64,000 bases of DNA from G963666895 sp963666895 (lineage in GTDB: Bacteria > Desulfobacterota > Desulfovibrionia > Desulfovibrionales > Desulfovibrionaceae), in contig CAXXNS010000004.1 in the NCBI GenBank assembly GCA_963666895.2, positions 9,163-73,162 of the forward strand, in the 5' to 3' direction. Within the stretch, counting starts at the first letter, position 1. The number at the start of each line of letters is the position of its first letter. A program made the position numbers and the translations under genes. The notes beneath the pieces are model-generated. The model worked only from the letters and a program-made list of their open reading frames with translations, ran no database searches and was not told the DNA's origin. Below are positions 19,625 to 28,507 of this stretch, piece after piece.

Positions 19625-20512
19625 ATGACCCGCTCACTATGGATGCTCTCCGCCTGCCTGGCCTGCCTTTTGACCCTGGCCGCGTGCGCGGCCCGATCAA
19701 CGTCCGGGCCCGGTTCCGGACGATTGCCCGCCGGGCAGGACTGGCCGGCCGATCCCTGGGCCGGGCGGCTGTACTACGACCCCGCGCCCCTGGCCGATAC
19801 GGAAGCCGCCTGGTCCGCCCTGGTCCGGCTGGGCCCGTCCCTGTCCGTGCCTGGGGCTGCCTCCTCCTCGGTGGCCGTGCACCGGACCAAGGACCTGGCC
19901 GTGTTCCGGCTGGAGCACGCCGGGTACGAGTACCAGAGCGTGGACAAGCCGCCCTGGTACGCCACGGGCCTGCCCTATTGCGGCCGGCTCGACCCCATGG
20001 CCGACTGCCCCTGGCCCCAGACCATGCGGGTCCGGGTGCAGCGCGAGGAGCGCGCGGTGGTGGACACGGCCGAGATCCATGGTTTGGAGTTGTTCACGGA
20101 CAACCGGCTACGCCTGGCCCACGGACAGGGCCTGGTCCTGGAACTGGCCGCCAGGGACCGGGGAAGCCTGCTGGACCTGGCCGACGCCCTGGCCGGACTG
20201 GGCGCGGCCCACGGCTTTTCCCAGCCGCCCGGGCCCGATCCCGCGTACCGCGGCCTGCGCCTCGAGGAGGCGGCCGCCCTGGGCGTGGAGCACGGAGTGC
20301 TGGTGGTCTCGTCCCCGGAGGGCGGCCCCCTGGCCCGCCTGGACGTGCATCGCCTGGACGTGGTCCTGGCCGTGGATGGTCAGGACGCGGACGTTGCCCT
20401 GCTGGACCACGCCCTGGCCGCGGGCAGCGCGCCGCGCCTGCGGATTTTGGCCTGGGAGCGGCTCGAGGCCCCCCCCTGGATCAGAACCCGAACCTTTGAG
20501 ACCGGACCGTGA
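19625..20512 (+). CDS. Lipoprotein with C-terminal PDZ-like domain
   Basis: 295 aa from MTRSLWMLSACLACLL. A lipoprotein signal with lipobox LAAC is followed by about 180 residues with no domain I recognise. The C-terminal 80 residues resemble a PDZ domain of HtrA type (GLRLEEAAALGVEHGVLVVSS, GGPLARLD, DVVLAVDGQD). No protease triad is visible, so it is likely a binding or scaffold protein in the envelope. Confidence 0.7.
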   Translation: MTRSLWMLSACLACLLTLAACAARSTSGPGSGRLPAGQDWPADPWAGRLYYDPAPLADTEAAWSALVRLGPSLSVPGAASSSVAVHRTKDLAVFRLEHAGYEYQSVDKPPWYATGLPYCGRLDPMADCPWPQTMRVRVQREERAVVDTAEIHGLELFTDNRLRLAHGQGLVLELAARDRGSLLDLADALAGLGAAHGFSQPPGPDPAYRGLRLEEAAALGVEHGVLVVSSPEGGPLARLDVHRLDVVLAVDGQDADVALLDHALAAGSAPRLRILAWERLEAPPWIRTRTFETGP

Positions 20513-20596
20513 CGCCTCCAAGTCATCTTGTTTCGTTTTCCTTTAAAAAGCCTGGAAACCTGACTGGTTGGGACCTGGCCAATCCCGAAAAGCCTC

Positions 20597-20627
20597 TTGA
20601 CCTTTTGCGGTCTATCTGGAATAGATA
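20597..20627 (+). promoter_or_regulatory. Possible promoter/operator of the dsr operon
   Basis: TTGACC (20597-20602) stands 17-19 bases before weak -10 candidates (AATAGA, TAGATA). A small inverted repeat, TATCT-N5-AGATA (20613-20627), overlaps this region and may be a regulator site. It is the only promoter-like sequence I find in the 217 bp before the RsbRD gene. Confidence 0.35.
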
Positions 20628-20729
20628 CCACTGTTTATCGTGAGGATTTTCACAAAATCGCGGCGCACTCCCCGCCCTGGAGGGAAGGGGCGTGGGCCCG
20701 GACGCTGACGGTCCGAGGGAAGCTGTCGC

Positions 20730-21257
20730 ATGAATCTGGAAACCCGTCTTGCCGAACGGCGGGACGATCTCGTTGCCAAATGGCGGGAACTGATCCTGGG
20801 GTCCTACCCCGAGGAAACCCGCAAATTCTGGCGACGTCAGAAGAATCGTTTCGCCAACCCGGTGGGTCATTCCATTGACAAGTGCGCGGCCGAGCTCTTC
20901 GACCTGGTCCTTGCCTGGGAGGACGCCGAGGCCATGGCCTCATCGCTGGACGAGCTGATCAAGATCCGCGCTGTCCAGGACTTCAGCCCGTCCCAGGCGG
21001 TCAGCGTGGTCTATCTCCTGAAGAAGCTCTTGCGCGACGAGTTCATGCGGGAGCTTGGCAAGGAGAACCGGCTGTCGGAGTTGATGGCCTTCGAGGTCCG
21101 GGTGGACAACCTGGCCCTCATGGCCTTTGACCTCTATTCCAAGAACAGGGAGGCAATTTTCAACATGCGCGTCAAGGAGGTCAAGCTGGCTCAAAGCAAC
21201 CTGCTCCGCAAGGCGCGCCTGATCGTGGACAATACGGCCAAAGGGGCCGAGGAGTAG
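20730..21257 (+). CDS. RsbRD N-terminal-domain protein, first gene of the dsr operon
   Basis: 175 aa, soluble, helical. It has the appearance of the RsbRD N-terminal (globin-like sensor) domain, with RRDDLVAKWRELILGSY near the start, and no STAS output domain. A gene of this type commonly stands before dsrM in Desulfovibrio relatives. A regulatory or redox-sensing role is plausible but unproven. The stop is 58 bp before dsrM, and the gap contains a strong hairpin. Confidence 0.75.
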   Translation: MNLETRLAERRDDLVAKWRELILGSYPEETRKFWRRQKNRFANPVGHSIDKCAAELFDLVLAWEDAEAMASSLDELIKIRAVQDFSPSQAVSVVYLLKKLLRDEFMRELGKENRLSELMAFEVRVDNLALMAFDLYSKNREAIFNMRVKEVKLAQSNLLRKARLIVDNTAKGAEE

Positions 21258-21263
21258 TGGCAG

Positions 21264-21291
21264 CCCCCGGCTCTCAAGCCTTTGCCGGGGG
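21264..21291 (+). promoter_or_regulatory. GC-rich intercistronic hairpin before dsrM
   Basis: CCCCCGGC (21264-21271) pairs perfectly with GCCGGGGG (21284-21291). No T-run follows, so it is not a standard terminator. It could be an mRNA processing or stability element separating the RsbRD gene from dsrMKJOP. Confidence 0.5.
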
Positions 21292-21315
21292 GGAAATAAA
21301 GCGAGGTGACGGTAG

Positions 21316-22362
21316 ATGAATGCCCTGTATGCACTCGTTTTTGTCTTCATGCTGGTGCTGATCCCGATCGTGGGGGTCGGAGCCGCGAACCTGAGTTATT
21401 TCTTCGCGGTCTGTATCCCCTACACGGCGGTCATCATCTTCGTTCTGGGCTTTGCCTGGAAAATCTTCAAATGGGCCAAAAGCCCGGTGCCGTTCCGCAT
21501 CCCGACCACCGCGGGACAGCAACAGAGCCTGGACTGGATTCCCCAGAACAAGTGGGACAACCCCTCCACCGGCATGCAGACCGTGGTCCGCATGATCGGC
21601 GAGGTCTTCCTGTTCCGGAGCCTGTTCAGGAACACCCGCGCGGAACTGCGCGAGAACAACGGCCCCGTGGTGGCGTACGCGTCCTCCAAGTGGCTGTGGA
21701 TCTTCGCCATCCTGTTCCACTACGGGTTCGTGATCGTCTTTTTCCGCCATTTCCGCCTGTTCCTGGACCCGGTCCCGGTGCTGCTGGACTGGCTGGAATT
21801 CGGTGACGGCATCCTCCAACTCGGCGTACCCCGCATTTACCAGTCCGACCTGCTCATCCTGGTCGGCCTGTCCTTCCTGTTCGGCCGCCGCCTCTGGGAC
21901 GCCAAGGTCCGGTACATCTCCCTGGTCCAGGACTACTTCCCCCTGCTCCTGATCCTGGGCGTGGTGCTCTCCGGCATCTACATGCGCTACTTCGTCAAGG
22001 TGGACATCGTGGCCATCAAGGCCCTGACCATGGGCCTGGTCACCTTCGCCGTCCCGGCCAAGGACGCCATCGCGGCCCTGGACCTGACCTTCTTCATCCA
22101 CCTGTTCCTGGTGTCCACGCTGATGATCTACTTCCCGTTCTCCAAGCTGATGCACCTGGGCGGCGTGTTCATGTCCCCGACGAGAAACATGCCCAACGAC
22201 ACCCGCATCCGCCACCACGAGAATCCCTGGAACCCGGACATCAAGCCGCACGCCTACGCCGACTACGAAAAGGAGTTCGGCGCTCACATGGCCGAGGTGG
22301 GACTGCCCCTGGACGATCCGGCCAACGCCGGAGAGGCCGAAGCCCCGGCGGAAGAGGCCTAG
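21316..22362 (+). CDS. dsrM: DsrM, membrane cytochrome b subunit of the DsrMKJOP complex
   Basis: 348 aa. At least five membrane helices are visible and the protein resembles the NarI-type cytochrome b family, with histidines in the helices (ILFHYGFV, FFIHLFLV) suited to bind heme b. DsrM passes electrons between the menaquinone pool and the cytoplasmic DsrK subunit, linking the membrane to DsrC in sulfite reduction. The stop is 39 bp before dsrK. Confidence 0.95.
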   Translation: MNALYALVFVFMLVLIPIVGVGAANLSYFFAVCIPYTAVIIFVLGFAWKIFKWAKSPVPFRIPTTAGQQQSLDWIPQNKWDNPSTGMQTVVRMIGEVFLFRSLFRNTRAELRENNGPVVAYASSKWLWIFAILFHYGFVIVFFRHFRLFLDPVPVLLDWLEFGDGILQLGVPRIYQSDLLILVGLSFLFGRRLWDAKVRYISLVQDYFPLLLILGVVLSGIYMRYFVKVDIVAIKALTMGLVTFAVPAKDAIAALDLTFFIHLFLVSTLMIYFPFSKLMHLGGVFMSPTRNMPNDTRIRHHENPWNPDIKPHAYADYEKEFGAHMAEVGLPLDDPANAGEAEAPAEEA

Positions 22363-22401
22363 GGCCCATAACCGAGACATCAACACAGGAGAGACAACGC
22401 T

Positions 22402-24046
22402 ATGGCTGACATGCCCAAAGCCGAAGAGCTCTTCAAGAGCATAAACTACACCCCTCCCAAAGAGGGATGGATGGGCCTTTCCACGGACACGTCCACGGGC
22501 AGATGGTGCTATCCGGGCAAGCCCGAGTTGGTGAAGTACCTCATGGACAAGGGTCTGCCCCTGGGCAACCCCCGCGAGTGGCTGCCCTCGGACGCGGACT
22601 GGAAGCTGCCGCCCAACTGGAAGGAAATCATCCACCAGGGCTTCAGGGAGCGCCTTGACAAGTTCCGCTCCTTCAAGGTCTTCATGGACATCTGTGTGCG
22701 CTGCGGCGCCTGCGCCGACAAGTGCCACTTCTTCATCGGCTCCGGCGATCCCAGAAACATGCCCGTGCTCCGCGCGGAACTGATGCGCTCCATCTACCGC
22801 AAGGACTTCACCCTGGCCGGCAAGATCCTGACCTCCCTGACCGGTTCCCGCGTCATGGAGGAGGACGTGCTCAAGGAGTGGTTCATCTACTTCTACCAGT
22901 GCACGGAATGCCGCCGCTGCTCCCTGTTCTGTCCCTACGGCATCGACACCGCGGAAATCACCATGATGGCCCGCGAGCTCATGCACCTGGTGGGCCTGAA
23001 CATCAACTGGATCATCGAGCCGGTGGCCAACTGCAACCGCACCGGCAACCACCTGGGCATCCAGCCCCACGCCTGGAAGGACATCACGGACTTCCTGTGT
23101 GGACGACATCGAGGAGATCACCGGGGTGCGGGTCAAGGCTCCGCTCAACGAGCACGGCCACGAGATTCTGTTCGTCACCCCGTCCGGCGACATTCTTCGC
23201 CGACCCGGGCATCTACACCTTCATGGGGCTACCTGATGCTGTTCCACTACCTGGACCTGGACTACACCTGGTCCACGTACGCCAGCGAGGGCGGCAACTT
23301 CGGCCTCTTCACCACCAACGAGGTCATGAAGAAGCTGAACGCCAAGCTGTACGCCGAGGCCAACCGCCTGGGCTGCAAGTGGATCCTGGGCGGCGAGTGC
23401 GGCCACATGTGGCGCGTCATCAACCAGTACATGGACACCATGAACGGCGACATCCAGGGCCCGCAGATGGGCATGCCGGTTCAGCCCCATCACGGGCACG
23501 GTGTTCAAGAACGCGGCCGCCACCAAGATGGTCCACATCACCGAGTTCACCGCCGACCTGATCAAGCACGGCAAGCTGAACCTGGATAAGAGCCGCAACG
23601 ACGCCTACAAGGTCACGTTCCACGATTCCTGCAACCCGGCCCGCGGCATGGGCCTGCTCGATGAGCCGCGCTACGTTCTCAACAACGTGGTCAACAACTT
23701 CTTCGAGATGCCCAGGAACACCATCCGCGAGGAGACCTTCTGCTGCGCGGGCGGCTCGGGCCTGAACACCGACGAGATCATGGACATCCGGCTTCGCGGC
23801 GGCCTGCCCCGCGGCAACGCCCTGAAGTACGTCCAGGACAAGCACGGCGTGAACCTGATGAGTTGCGTCTGCGCCATCGACCGCGCCACGCTCATCCCCC
23901 TGGCCGACTATTGGGCTCCCGGCGTGGAGATCTCAGGCGTCCACGAACTGGTGGCCAACGCCCTGATCCTGCCCGGCGAGAAGGAGCGGAAGATGAACCT
24001 CAGGCAGGAGCCCCTGCCGGGCTACGAGGACGACGAAGACCTCTAG
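22402..24046 (+). CDS. dsrK: DsrK, HdrD-like iron-sulfur subunit (four apparent +1 frameshifts)
   Basis: 546 aa once four single extra bases are removed, near 23098, 23194, 23236 and 23488; the corrected length is a whole number of codons. Two ferredoxin motifs, CVRCGACADKC and CTECRRCSLFC, are followed by HdrD-type CCG motifs (DSCNPARGMG, CCAGGSGLN) that hold the catalytic 4Fe-4S centre proposed to act on the DsrC trisulfide or disulfide. As the gene is needed for sulfate respiration and the dsr genes on both sides are intact, sequence error is far likelier than a pseudogene. A clear AGGAGA precedes the ATG. Confidence 0.93.
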
Positions 24047-24072
24047 CCAGGTACCTTTGAGGAGGACATCCT

Positions 24073-24495
24073 ATGAAATTCCATTACGGTTGGAGAATAC
24101 TCGCCGGCCTGATCATCTTCCTCGGGATCATCGCCACGCCCTTCCTGTTGGGAGCGAGCAAGGCGTATGAGACCCCCGAGGACAAGCTCCCCACCGAGGA
24201 GTTGATGAAAGAGCTCGGCTATGCGGATTACGCCTGCATCGAGTCCAAGGAGTTCATGCGCACCTCGCACATGCAGCTGCTGGACGACTGGCGTGACTGG
24301 GCCCTGCGTGACGGGCAGCGTTCCTACACCGCCCACGACGGCAAGCAGTACATGATCAGCCTGCAGAACACGTGCATGAAATGCCACGTGTCCAAGGCCG
24401 AGTTCTGCGACAAGTGTCACGAGGCGGCGGCCGTCGCTCCCTACTGCTGGGACTGCCACTACACGCCGGAGGAGTTGAAAAATGAAGCACAATAG
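24073..24495 (+). CDS. dsrJ: DsrJ, triheme cytochrome c
   Basis: 140 aa. An N-terminal hydrophobic helix (about 8-28) serves as export signal and probable membrane anchor. Three CxxCH heme sites are close to the C-terminus: CMKCH, CDKCH and CWDCH. DsrJ is the periplasmic cytochrome of the complex. GAGGAGG precedes the ATG; the 3' end overlaps dsrO by 14 bp. Confidence 0.95.
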   Translation: MKFHYGWRILAGLIIFLGIIATPFLLGASKAYETPEDKLPTEELMKELGYADYACIESKEFMRTSHMQLLDDWRDWALRDGQRSYTAHDGKQYMISLQNTCMKCHVSKAEFCDKCHEAAAVAPYCWDCHYTPEELKNEAQ

Positions 24496-25318
24496 AAGGA
24501 ACTTCCTGAAGTTTGCCGGAATGTCGGCGGCTGCCCTCTGCTTCAGCCCTTCGGCCGCCCTGGCCTCCGCGGCCTCCGGTCCCTTCAAGGGCGAGAAACA
24601 GAAAGGCGCCGCCCACTGGGCGATGGTCATCGACACCCGCAAGCTGACGAGCGAGGAGGACATCAAGCCTCTGATCGACGCTTGCCACCACTGGCACAAC
24701 GTGCCCAACATCCCGGCCAAGGCCGCTCCCAAGGAGCACGGCGAGGCCCACGCCTCCGAAGGCCACGGCGAAGCCAAGGCCCAGGTCAAACAGGAAATCA
24801 AGTGGCTGTGGACCGACTCCTACCACGCCGTCTTCCCTGAACAGGCCAACCCCCTGGCCAGCACCGAGGTGGCCGAGCGGCCCTTCATGCTGCTCTGCAA
24901 CCACTGTCAGAATCCCCCGTGCGTCCGCGTCTGCCCGACCAAGGCCACTTTCCAGCGGCCCGACGGCATCGTGGCCATGGACTACCACCGCTGCATCGGC
25001 TGCCGCTACTGCATGGCCGGCTGCCCCTACGGCTCGCGGTCCTTCAACTTCCGCGATCCCAAGCCCTTCATCGACCAGGCGAACCGGAATCCCGAGTTCC
25101 CGGCCCGCATGCGCGGCGTCGTCGAGAAGTGCAACTTCTGCGTCGATCGCCTGGCCCAGGGTCTCCAACCCGCCTGCGTCGAGGCCTCCAAGGGGGCCCT
25201 GACCTTCGGCGATCTGGAAAATCCCGACGATCCGGTGCGCGCCGTGCTGCGCGAGAACTACACCGTTCGTCGCAAACCCTCGCTCGGCACCGAGCCCAGC
25301 GTGTTCTACATCCTTTAA
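24482..25318 (+). CDS. dsrO: DsrO, periplasmic ferredoxin-like subunit
   Basis: 278 aa. A twin-arginine signal (RRNFLKF) shows export in folded form. The cysteine clusters CNHCQNPPCVRVCP, CIGCRYCMAGCPY and CNFCVDRLAQG...ACVEAS match the multi-cluster 4Fe-4S electron-transfer subunits that pair with NrfD-type proteins. An insertion rich in His and Glu lies near residues 80-105. It is coupled to dsrJ by overlap and is 13 bp before dsrP. Confidence 0.95.
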   Translation: MKHNRRNFLKFAGMSAAALCFSPSAALASAASGPFKGEKQKGAAHWAMVIDTRKLTSEEDIKPLIDACHHWHNVPNIPAKAAPKEHGEAHASEGHGEAKAQVKQEIKWLWTDSYHAVFPEQANPLASTEVAERPFMLLCNHCQNPPCVRVCPTKATFQRPDGIVAMDYHRCIGCRYCMAGCPYGSRSFNFRDPKPFIDQANRNPEFPARMRGVVEKCNFCVDRLAQGLQPACVEASKGALTFGDLENPDDPVRAVLRENYTVRRKPSLGTEPSVFYIL

Positions 25319-25331
25319 GGGAGGACCAGCC

Positions 25332-26525
25332 ATGTTGGAAAGAGCGTTCAAAGGTTCTCCGAGGTACTGGGGCTGGATCCTCTTCCTCCTGGCCCTTATC
25401 GGCCTGGGAGCGGCAGTCTGGGTTTGGCAGCTGTCCACGGGTCTGATGATCACCGACATGAGTCGCGACGTATCCTGGGGCTTCTACATCGCACAGCTCA
25501 CCTATCTGGTGGGTGTGGCCGCCTCCGGCGTCATGATCGTCTTGCCCTACTACTTCCATCACTATAAAAAATTCAAGCATCTGGTCATCTTCGGTGAGTT
25601 CCTGGCCATCGGCGCCTGCCTCATGTGCATGCTGTTCGTGGTCGTGGACCTGGGCCAGCCCCAGCGGATGCTGAACATCATCTTCTACCCGACTCCCAAC
25701 TCCATCCTGTTCTGGGACATGATCGTCTTGAACGGCTATCTGTTCCTGAACCTGTTCATCGGATGGACCTGCCTGGGCCTGGACCGGCGGCACCTGCCGC
25801 ACCCCAAGTGGCTCAAGCCCATCATCTACCTGTCCATCATCTGGGCCTTCTCCATCCACACGGTGACAGCGTTCCTGTACCAGGGGCTGCCCGGCCGCCA
25901 CTTCTGGATGACAGCCATCCTGGCCGCCCGCTTCCTGGCCAGCGCGTTCTGCTCCGGACCGGCCCTGCTGCTCCTGCTGCTGCTGGTGGTGAAGAAGGTG
26001 ACCAAGTTCGAGCCCGGCAAGGAGGCCATCATGACGGTGGCCAAGATCATCACGTACGCCATGTGCGTGAACCTGTTCTTCCTGGGGCTCGAGTTCTTCA
26101 CCGCGTACTACTCGGGCATCCCCGGCCACCAGCACACCCTCGACTACCTGTTCGTGGGCTCGCACGGCGTGAACATCCTGGTACCCTGGATGTGGGCCTT
26201 CGTGATCGGGGCCGTGGTGTCGCTGATCCTGCTCATCCCGCCCAAGCTCAGGGACAACCACAAGGTCCTGCCCTGGGCCCTGGCCATCCTGGTGGCCGCC
26301 ACCTGGATCGACAAGGGACTGGGCCTGCTGATCGGCGGATTCACCCCGAACATGTTCGAAAAGATCACCATCTACTGGCCCACGTGGCAGGAGATGGCCG
26401 TGTCCATGATGGTCTTCTCCATCGGCGCCCTGGTCATCACGGTGCTGTACAAGATCGCCACGGACGTGAAGATGGAGCTGGAAGTCAGCCAGCAGGGTCC
26501 GGACGTTCCCGGCCCGGCCGCCTAG
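25332..26525 (+). CDS. dsrP: DsrP, NrfD-family quinone-interacting membrane subunit
   Basis: 397 aa with about ten membrane helices, as expected for the NrfD/PsrC family, which exchanges electrons with quinones. It is the partner of DsrO in the DsrMKJOP complex. It is the last gene of the operon and is followed by a strong terminator. Confidence 0.95.
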   Translation: MLERAFKGSPRYWGWILFLLALIGLGAAVWVWQLSTGLMITDMSRDVSWGFYIAQLTYLVGVAASGVMIVLPYYFHHYKKFKHLVIFGEFLAIGACLMCMLFVVVDLGQPQRMLNIIFYPTPNSILFWDMIVLNGYLFLNLFIGWTCLGLDRRHLPHPKWLKPIIYLSIIWAFSIHTVTAFLYQGLPGRHFWMTAILAARFLASAFCSGPALLLLLLLVVKKVTKFEPGKEAIMTVAKIITYAMCVNLFFLGLEFFTAYYSGIPGHQHTLDYLFVGSHGVNILVPWMWAFVIGAVVSLILLIPPKLRDNHKVLPWALAILVAATWIDKGLGLLIGGFTPNMFEKITIYWPTWQEMAVSMMVFSIGALVITVLYKIATDVKMELEVSQQGPDVPGPAA

Positions 26526-26547
26526 GCTTCCCCGCAACCGCAACCGA

Positions 26548-26580
26548 GGCCCGCTCCCCCAGGGGGGCGGGCCTTTTTTT
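26548..26580 (+). terminator. Rho-independent terminator of the dsr operon
   Basis: GGCCCGC (26548-26554) pairs with GCGGGCC (26567-26573), with further inner C/G pairs, and seven T residues follow directly. It lies 23 bp after the dsrP stop. Confidence 0.93.
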
Positions 26581-26588
26581 ACAGGACC

Positions 26589-27551
26589 ATGCCAGCAGAT
26601 TTTCCCCGCCCCATCCCGCCCCTGTTCGGACTGACCGAGGCCCGTGCCCGGCCGGACATTGATCTGCCCGGCAGCCCGCAGCGTGCGGCGGCGCGCTGGG
26701 CCGTGGAGGACGATACGGGCCAAGTGTACGTGCTGGAGCGGCTCAGGCCGGGCCAGGCCAAGCACAGGCGCGTGCTGGCCCGCATCCTGGACCATCTGGC
26801 CGAGCAGGACCTGGAAACCGTCCCCTATCTGCGCACACCGGACGCCGATCTGGACAACGGGCCGGTGCTGCACACGGACCAGGGGGATTTCCAGCTGTCC
26901 CCGTATCTGGACCACGAGCCCCTGGACCGGCCCGATTTCTTGGGCCATGAGGAGCGCGGCCGTTGCCTGGGACGCTGGCTGGCCAAGCTGGACCAGGCCG
27001 GGCAAAGTGTGCCCGACGACCTTGCAGCCGCCCTGCCCCGGCTGGACCTGCCGGGCTACGCAACCGACCTGCGGCAGGCCATTGCCGCGCGCCGACCAGA
27101 CGTCCTGCCCCGGCTGGACCCGGTCCTGGCCGCGCTGGCCCCGTTGTTCGAGGCCTGGCCCGATTTGCCCGCGCCCCTGCGCCACGGCGACTTCCACCCC
27201 CTGAACGTGCTCTGGCGCGGCCAAGGAGTGCTGGCGGTGATCGACTGGGAATTCTGCGGACCCAAGCCCGAACTGTTTGATGCGGCCAACATGCTGGGCT
27301 GCTGCGGGTTCGAACACCCCCGGGCATTCGGCGCGGGCCTGGTCCCGGCCCTGGTGCGGGAAATCCGTGGCCAGGGCCTGCTCACCCCGGCCAACGCCTC
27401 CTTCCTGCCCCATCTGGTCCTGGGGCTCAGGCTGGCCTGGCTGTCCGAGTGGCTGCGCACCAAGGACCAGAACATGCTGGCCCAGGAGCTGGACTATCTG
27501 GACCTGCTGGCCGGTTCGCTTTCGGACATGGCCCGGGCCTGGCCGGGCTGA
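26589..27551 (+). CDS. Aminoglycoside-phosphotransferase-family (choline-kinase-like) phosphotransferase
   Basis: 320 aa. The catalytic loop LRHGDFHPLNVLW and the metal-binding IDWEFCGPKPELFDAANM are those of the APH/choline kinase fold. N-terminal lobe residues DDTGQVYVLERL fit the nucleotide-binding strand. The family phosphorylates small molecules such as choline, homoserine or sugars; a resistance role is not implied. Its ATG comes 8 bp after the dsr terminator. The 3' end overlaps the convergent transporter by 58 bp. Confidence 0.8.
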   Translation: MPADFPRPIPPLFGLTEARARPDIDLPGSPQRAAARWAVEDDTGQVYVLERLRPGQAKHRRVLARILDHLAEQDLETVPYLRTPDADLDNGPVLHTDQGDFQLSPYLDHEPLDRPDFLGHEERGRCLGRWLAKLDQAGQSVPDDLAAALPRLDLPGYATDLRQAIAARRPDVLPRLDPVLAALAPLFEAWPDLPAPLRHGDFHPLNVLWRGQGVLAVIDWEFCGPKPELFDAANMLGCCGFEHPRAFGAGLVPALVREIRGQGLLTPANASFLPHLVLGLRLAWLSEWLRTKDQNMLAQELDYLDLLAGSLSDMARAWPG

Positions 27552-28471
27552 GCCGGTTTCAGGCTGCTCAGCAGGATGGCGGCCAGGACCAGGACCAAGC
27601 CGACCAGATGCTCCCACCCAAGGGACTCGGCCAGGACCAGGGCCGAGAACAACAACGCGCTGACCGGCATGACCCCGGTGAACACCCCGGCCGTCTGGCC
27701 GGACACGCGCACGATGCCCCGGAACCAGAACAGATAGGCCAGCACGGACACGCACAGCCCGTAGTAGACCAGCACGCCCCAGACCGGGCCGGACACGGTT
27801 GAAAAGTCGAAATCCACGGCCTGGATGAGCGCGCCGGGCAAAAACAAAACCAGACCGGCGAAACTGACGGCAGTGGCCGCGCCCATGGCGCTGACCGGCT
27901 CGCGGATACCCTTGCGCAGCAGCAGAAAGGCCGACTCCCCGACCACGGCCCCGACCACCAAAAAATTGCCCAGCAACGGATTCCCGTTTTCGGACAGGGT
28001 CTTGTCGACGGCGTCCGGACCGAGTTCGGCCAGGTTGAGCACGCCCACCCCGGCCACCGCGGCCAAGATGCCCAGCAGGGTGCGCGTGGTGGGCCGTTCC
28101 TTGAGAAAGGCCCAGGCCATGACGCCCATGCAGGCCGGTGTGGTGGCCGTGATCAGCCCGGCGTGGGCGGCCGAGGTGTGGCGCAGGCCCAGCAGCAGCA
28201 GGGCGTTGAACACCAGCACCCCGCAGAATGCCTGGGCGAGGAAGACCAGCCAGGAGCGGCGCGTGAGCCTGGGCAGGAGCGCGCCCTCGCGCCACGTGAG
28301 CACCCCCATGGCCGCGACCGCGGCGATGAGGAACCGGATGCCCATGGCCAGGAACACGGGCAGCTCCGCGATGACCAGCTTTCCGGCCGCTGCCGAACTG
28401 CCCACGATGACCATGGCCGCGGCCAGGTCCAGATGGGCGCCTGTGAGTCGTGTTGAAGATGCGTCGGACAT
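27494..28471 (-). CDS. DMT-superfamily (EamA) transporter
   Basis: 325 aa with ten predicted membrane helices in two EamA repeats (for example GVLTWREGALLPRLT and TPACMGVMAWAFLKERPT). Substrate unknown. It lies 36 bp downstream of the AraC-type regulator in the same direction, so that regulator may control it. It shares 58 bp with the convergent kinase gene, an unusually long overlap. Confidence 0.85.
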   Translation of the reverse strand: MSDASSTRLTGAHLDLAAAMVIVGSSAAAGKLVIAELPVFLAMGIRFLIAAVAAMGVLTWREGALLPRLTRRSWLVFLAQAFCGVLVFNALLLLGLRHTSAAHAGLITATTPACMGVMAWAFLKERPTTRTLLGILAAVAGVGVLNLAELGPDAVDKTLSENGNPLLGNFLVVGAVVGESAFLLLRKGIREPVSAMGAATAVSFAGLVLFLPGALIQAVDFDFSTVSGPVWGVLVYYGLCVSVLAYLFWFRGIVRVSGQTAGVFTGVMPVSALLFSALVLAESLGWEHLVGLVLVLAAILLSSLKPAQPGQARAMSESEPASRSR

Positions 28472-28507
28472 GGCCGCCTCCTGAAGCAGCCATGCCCTGG
28501 ACCAGGC

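Noticed and set aside
22402..24046. dsrK as a pseudogene
   Set aside because: All breaks are single extra bases and the total restores the frame; motifs are all present and the operon is otherwise intact.
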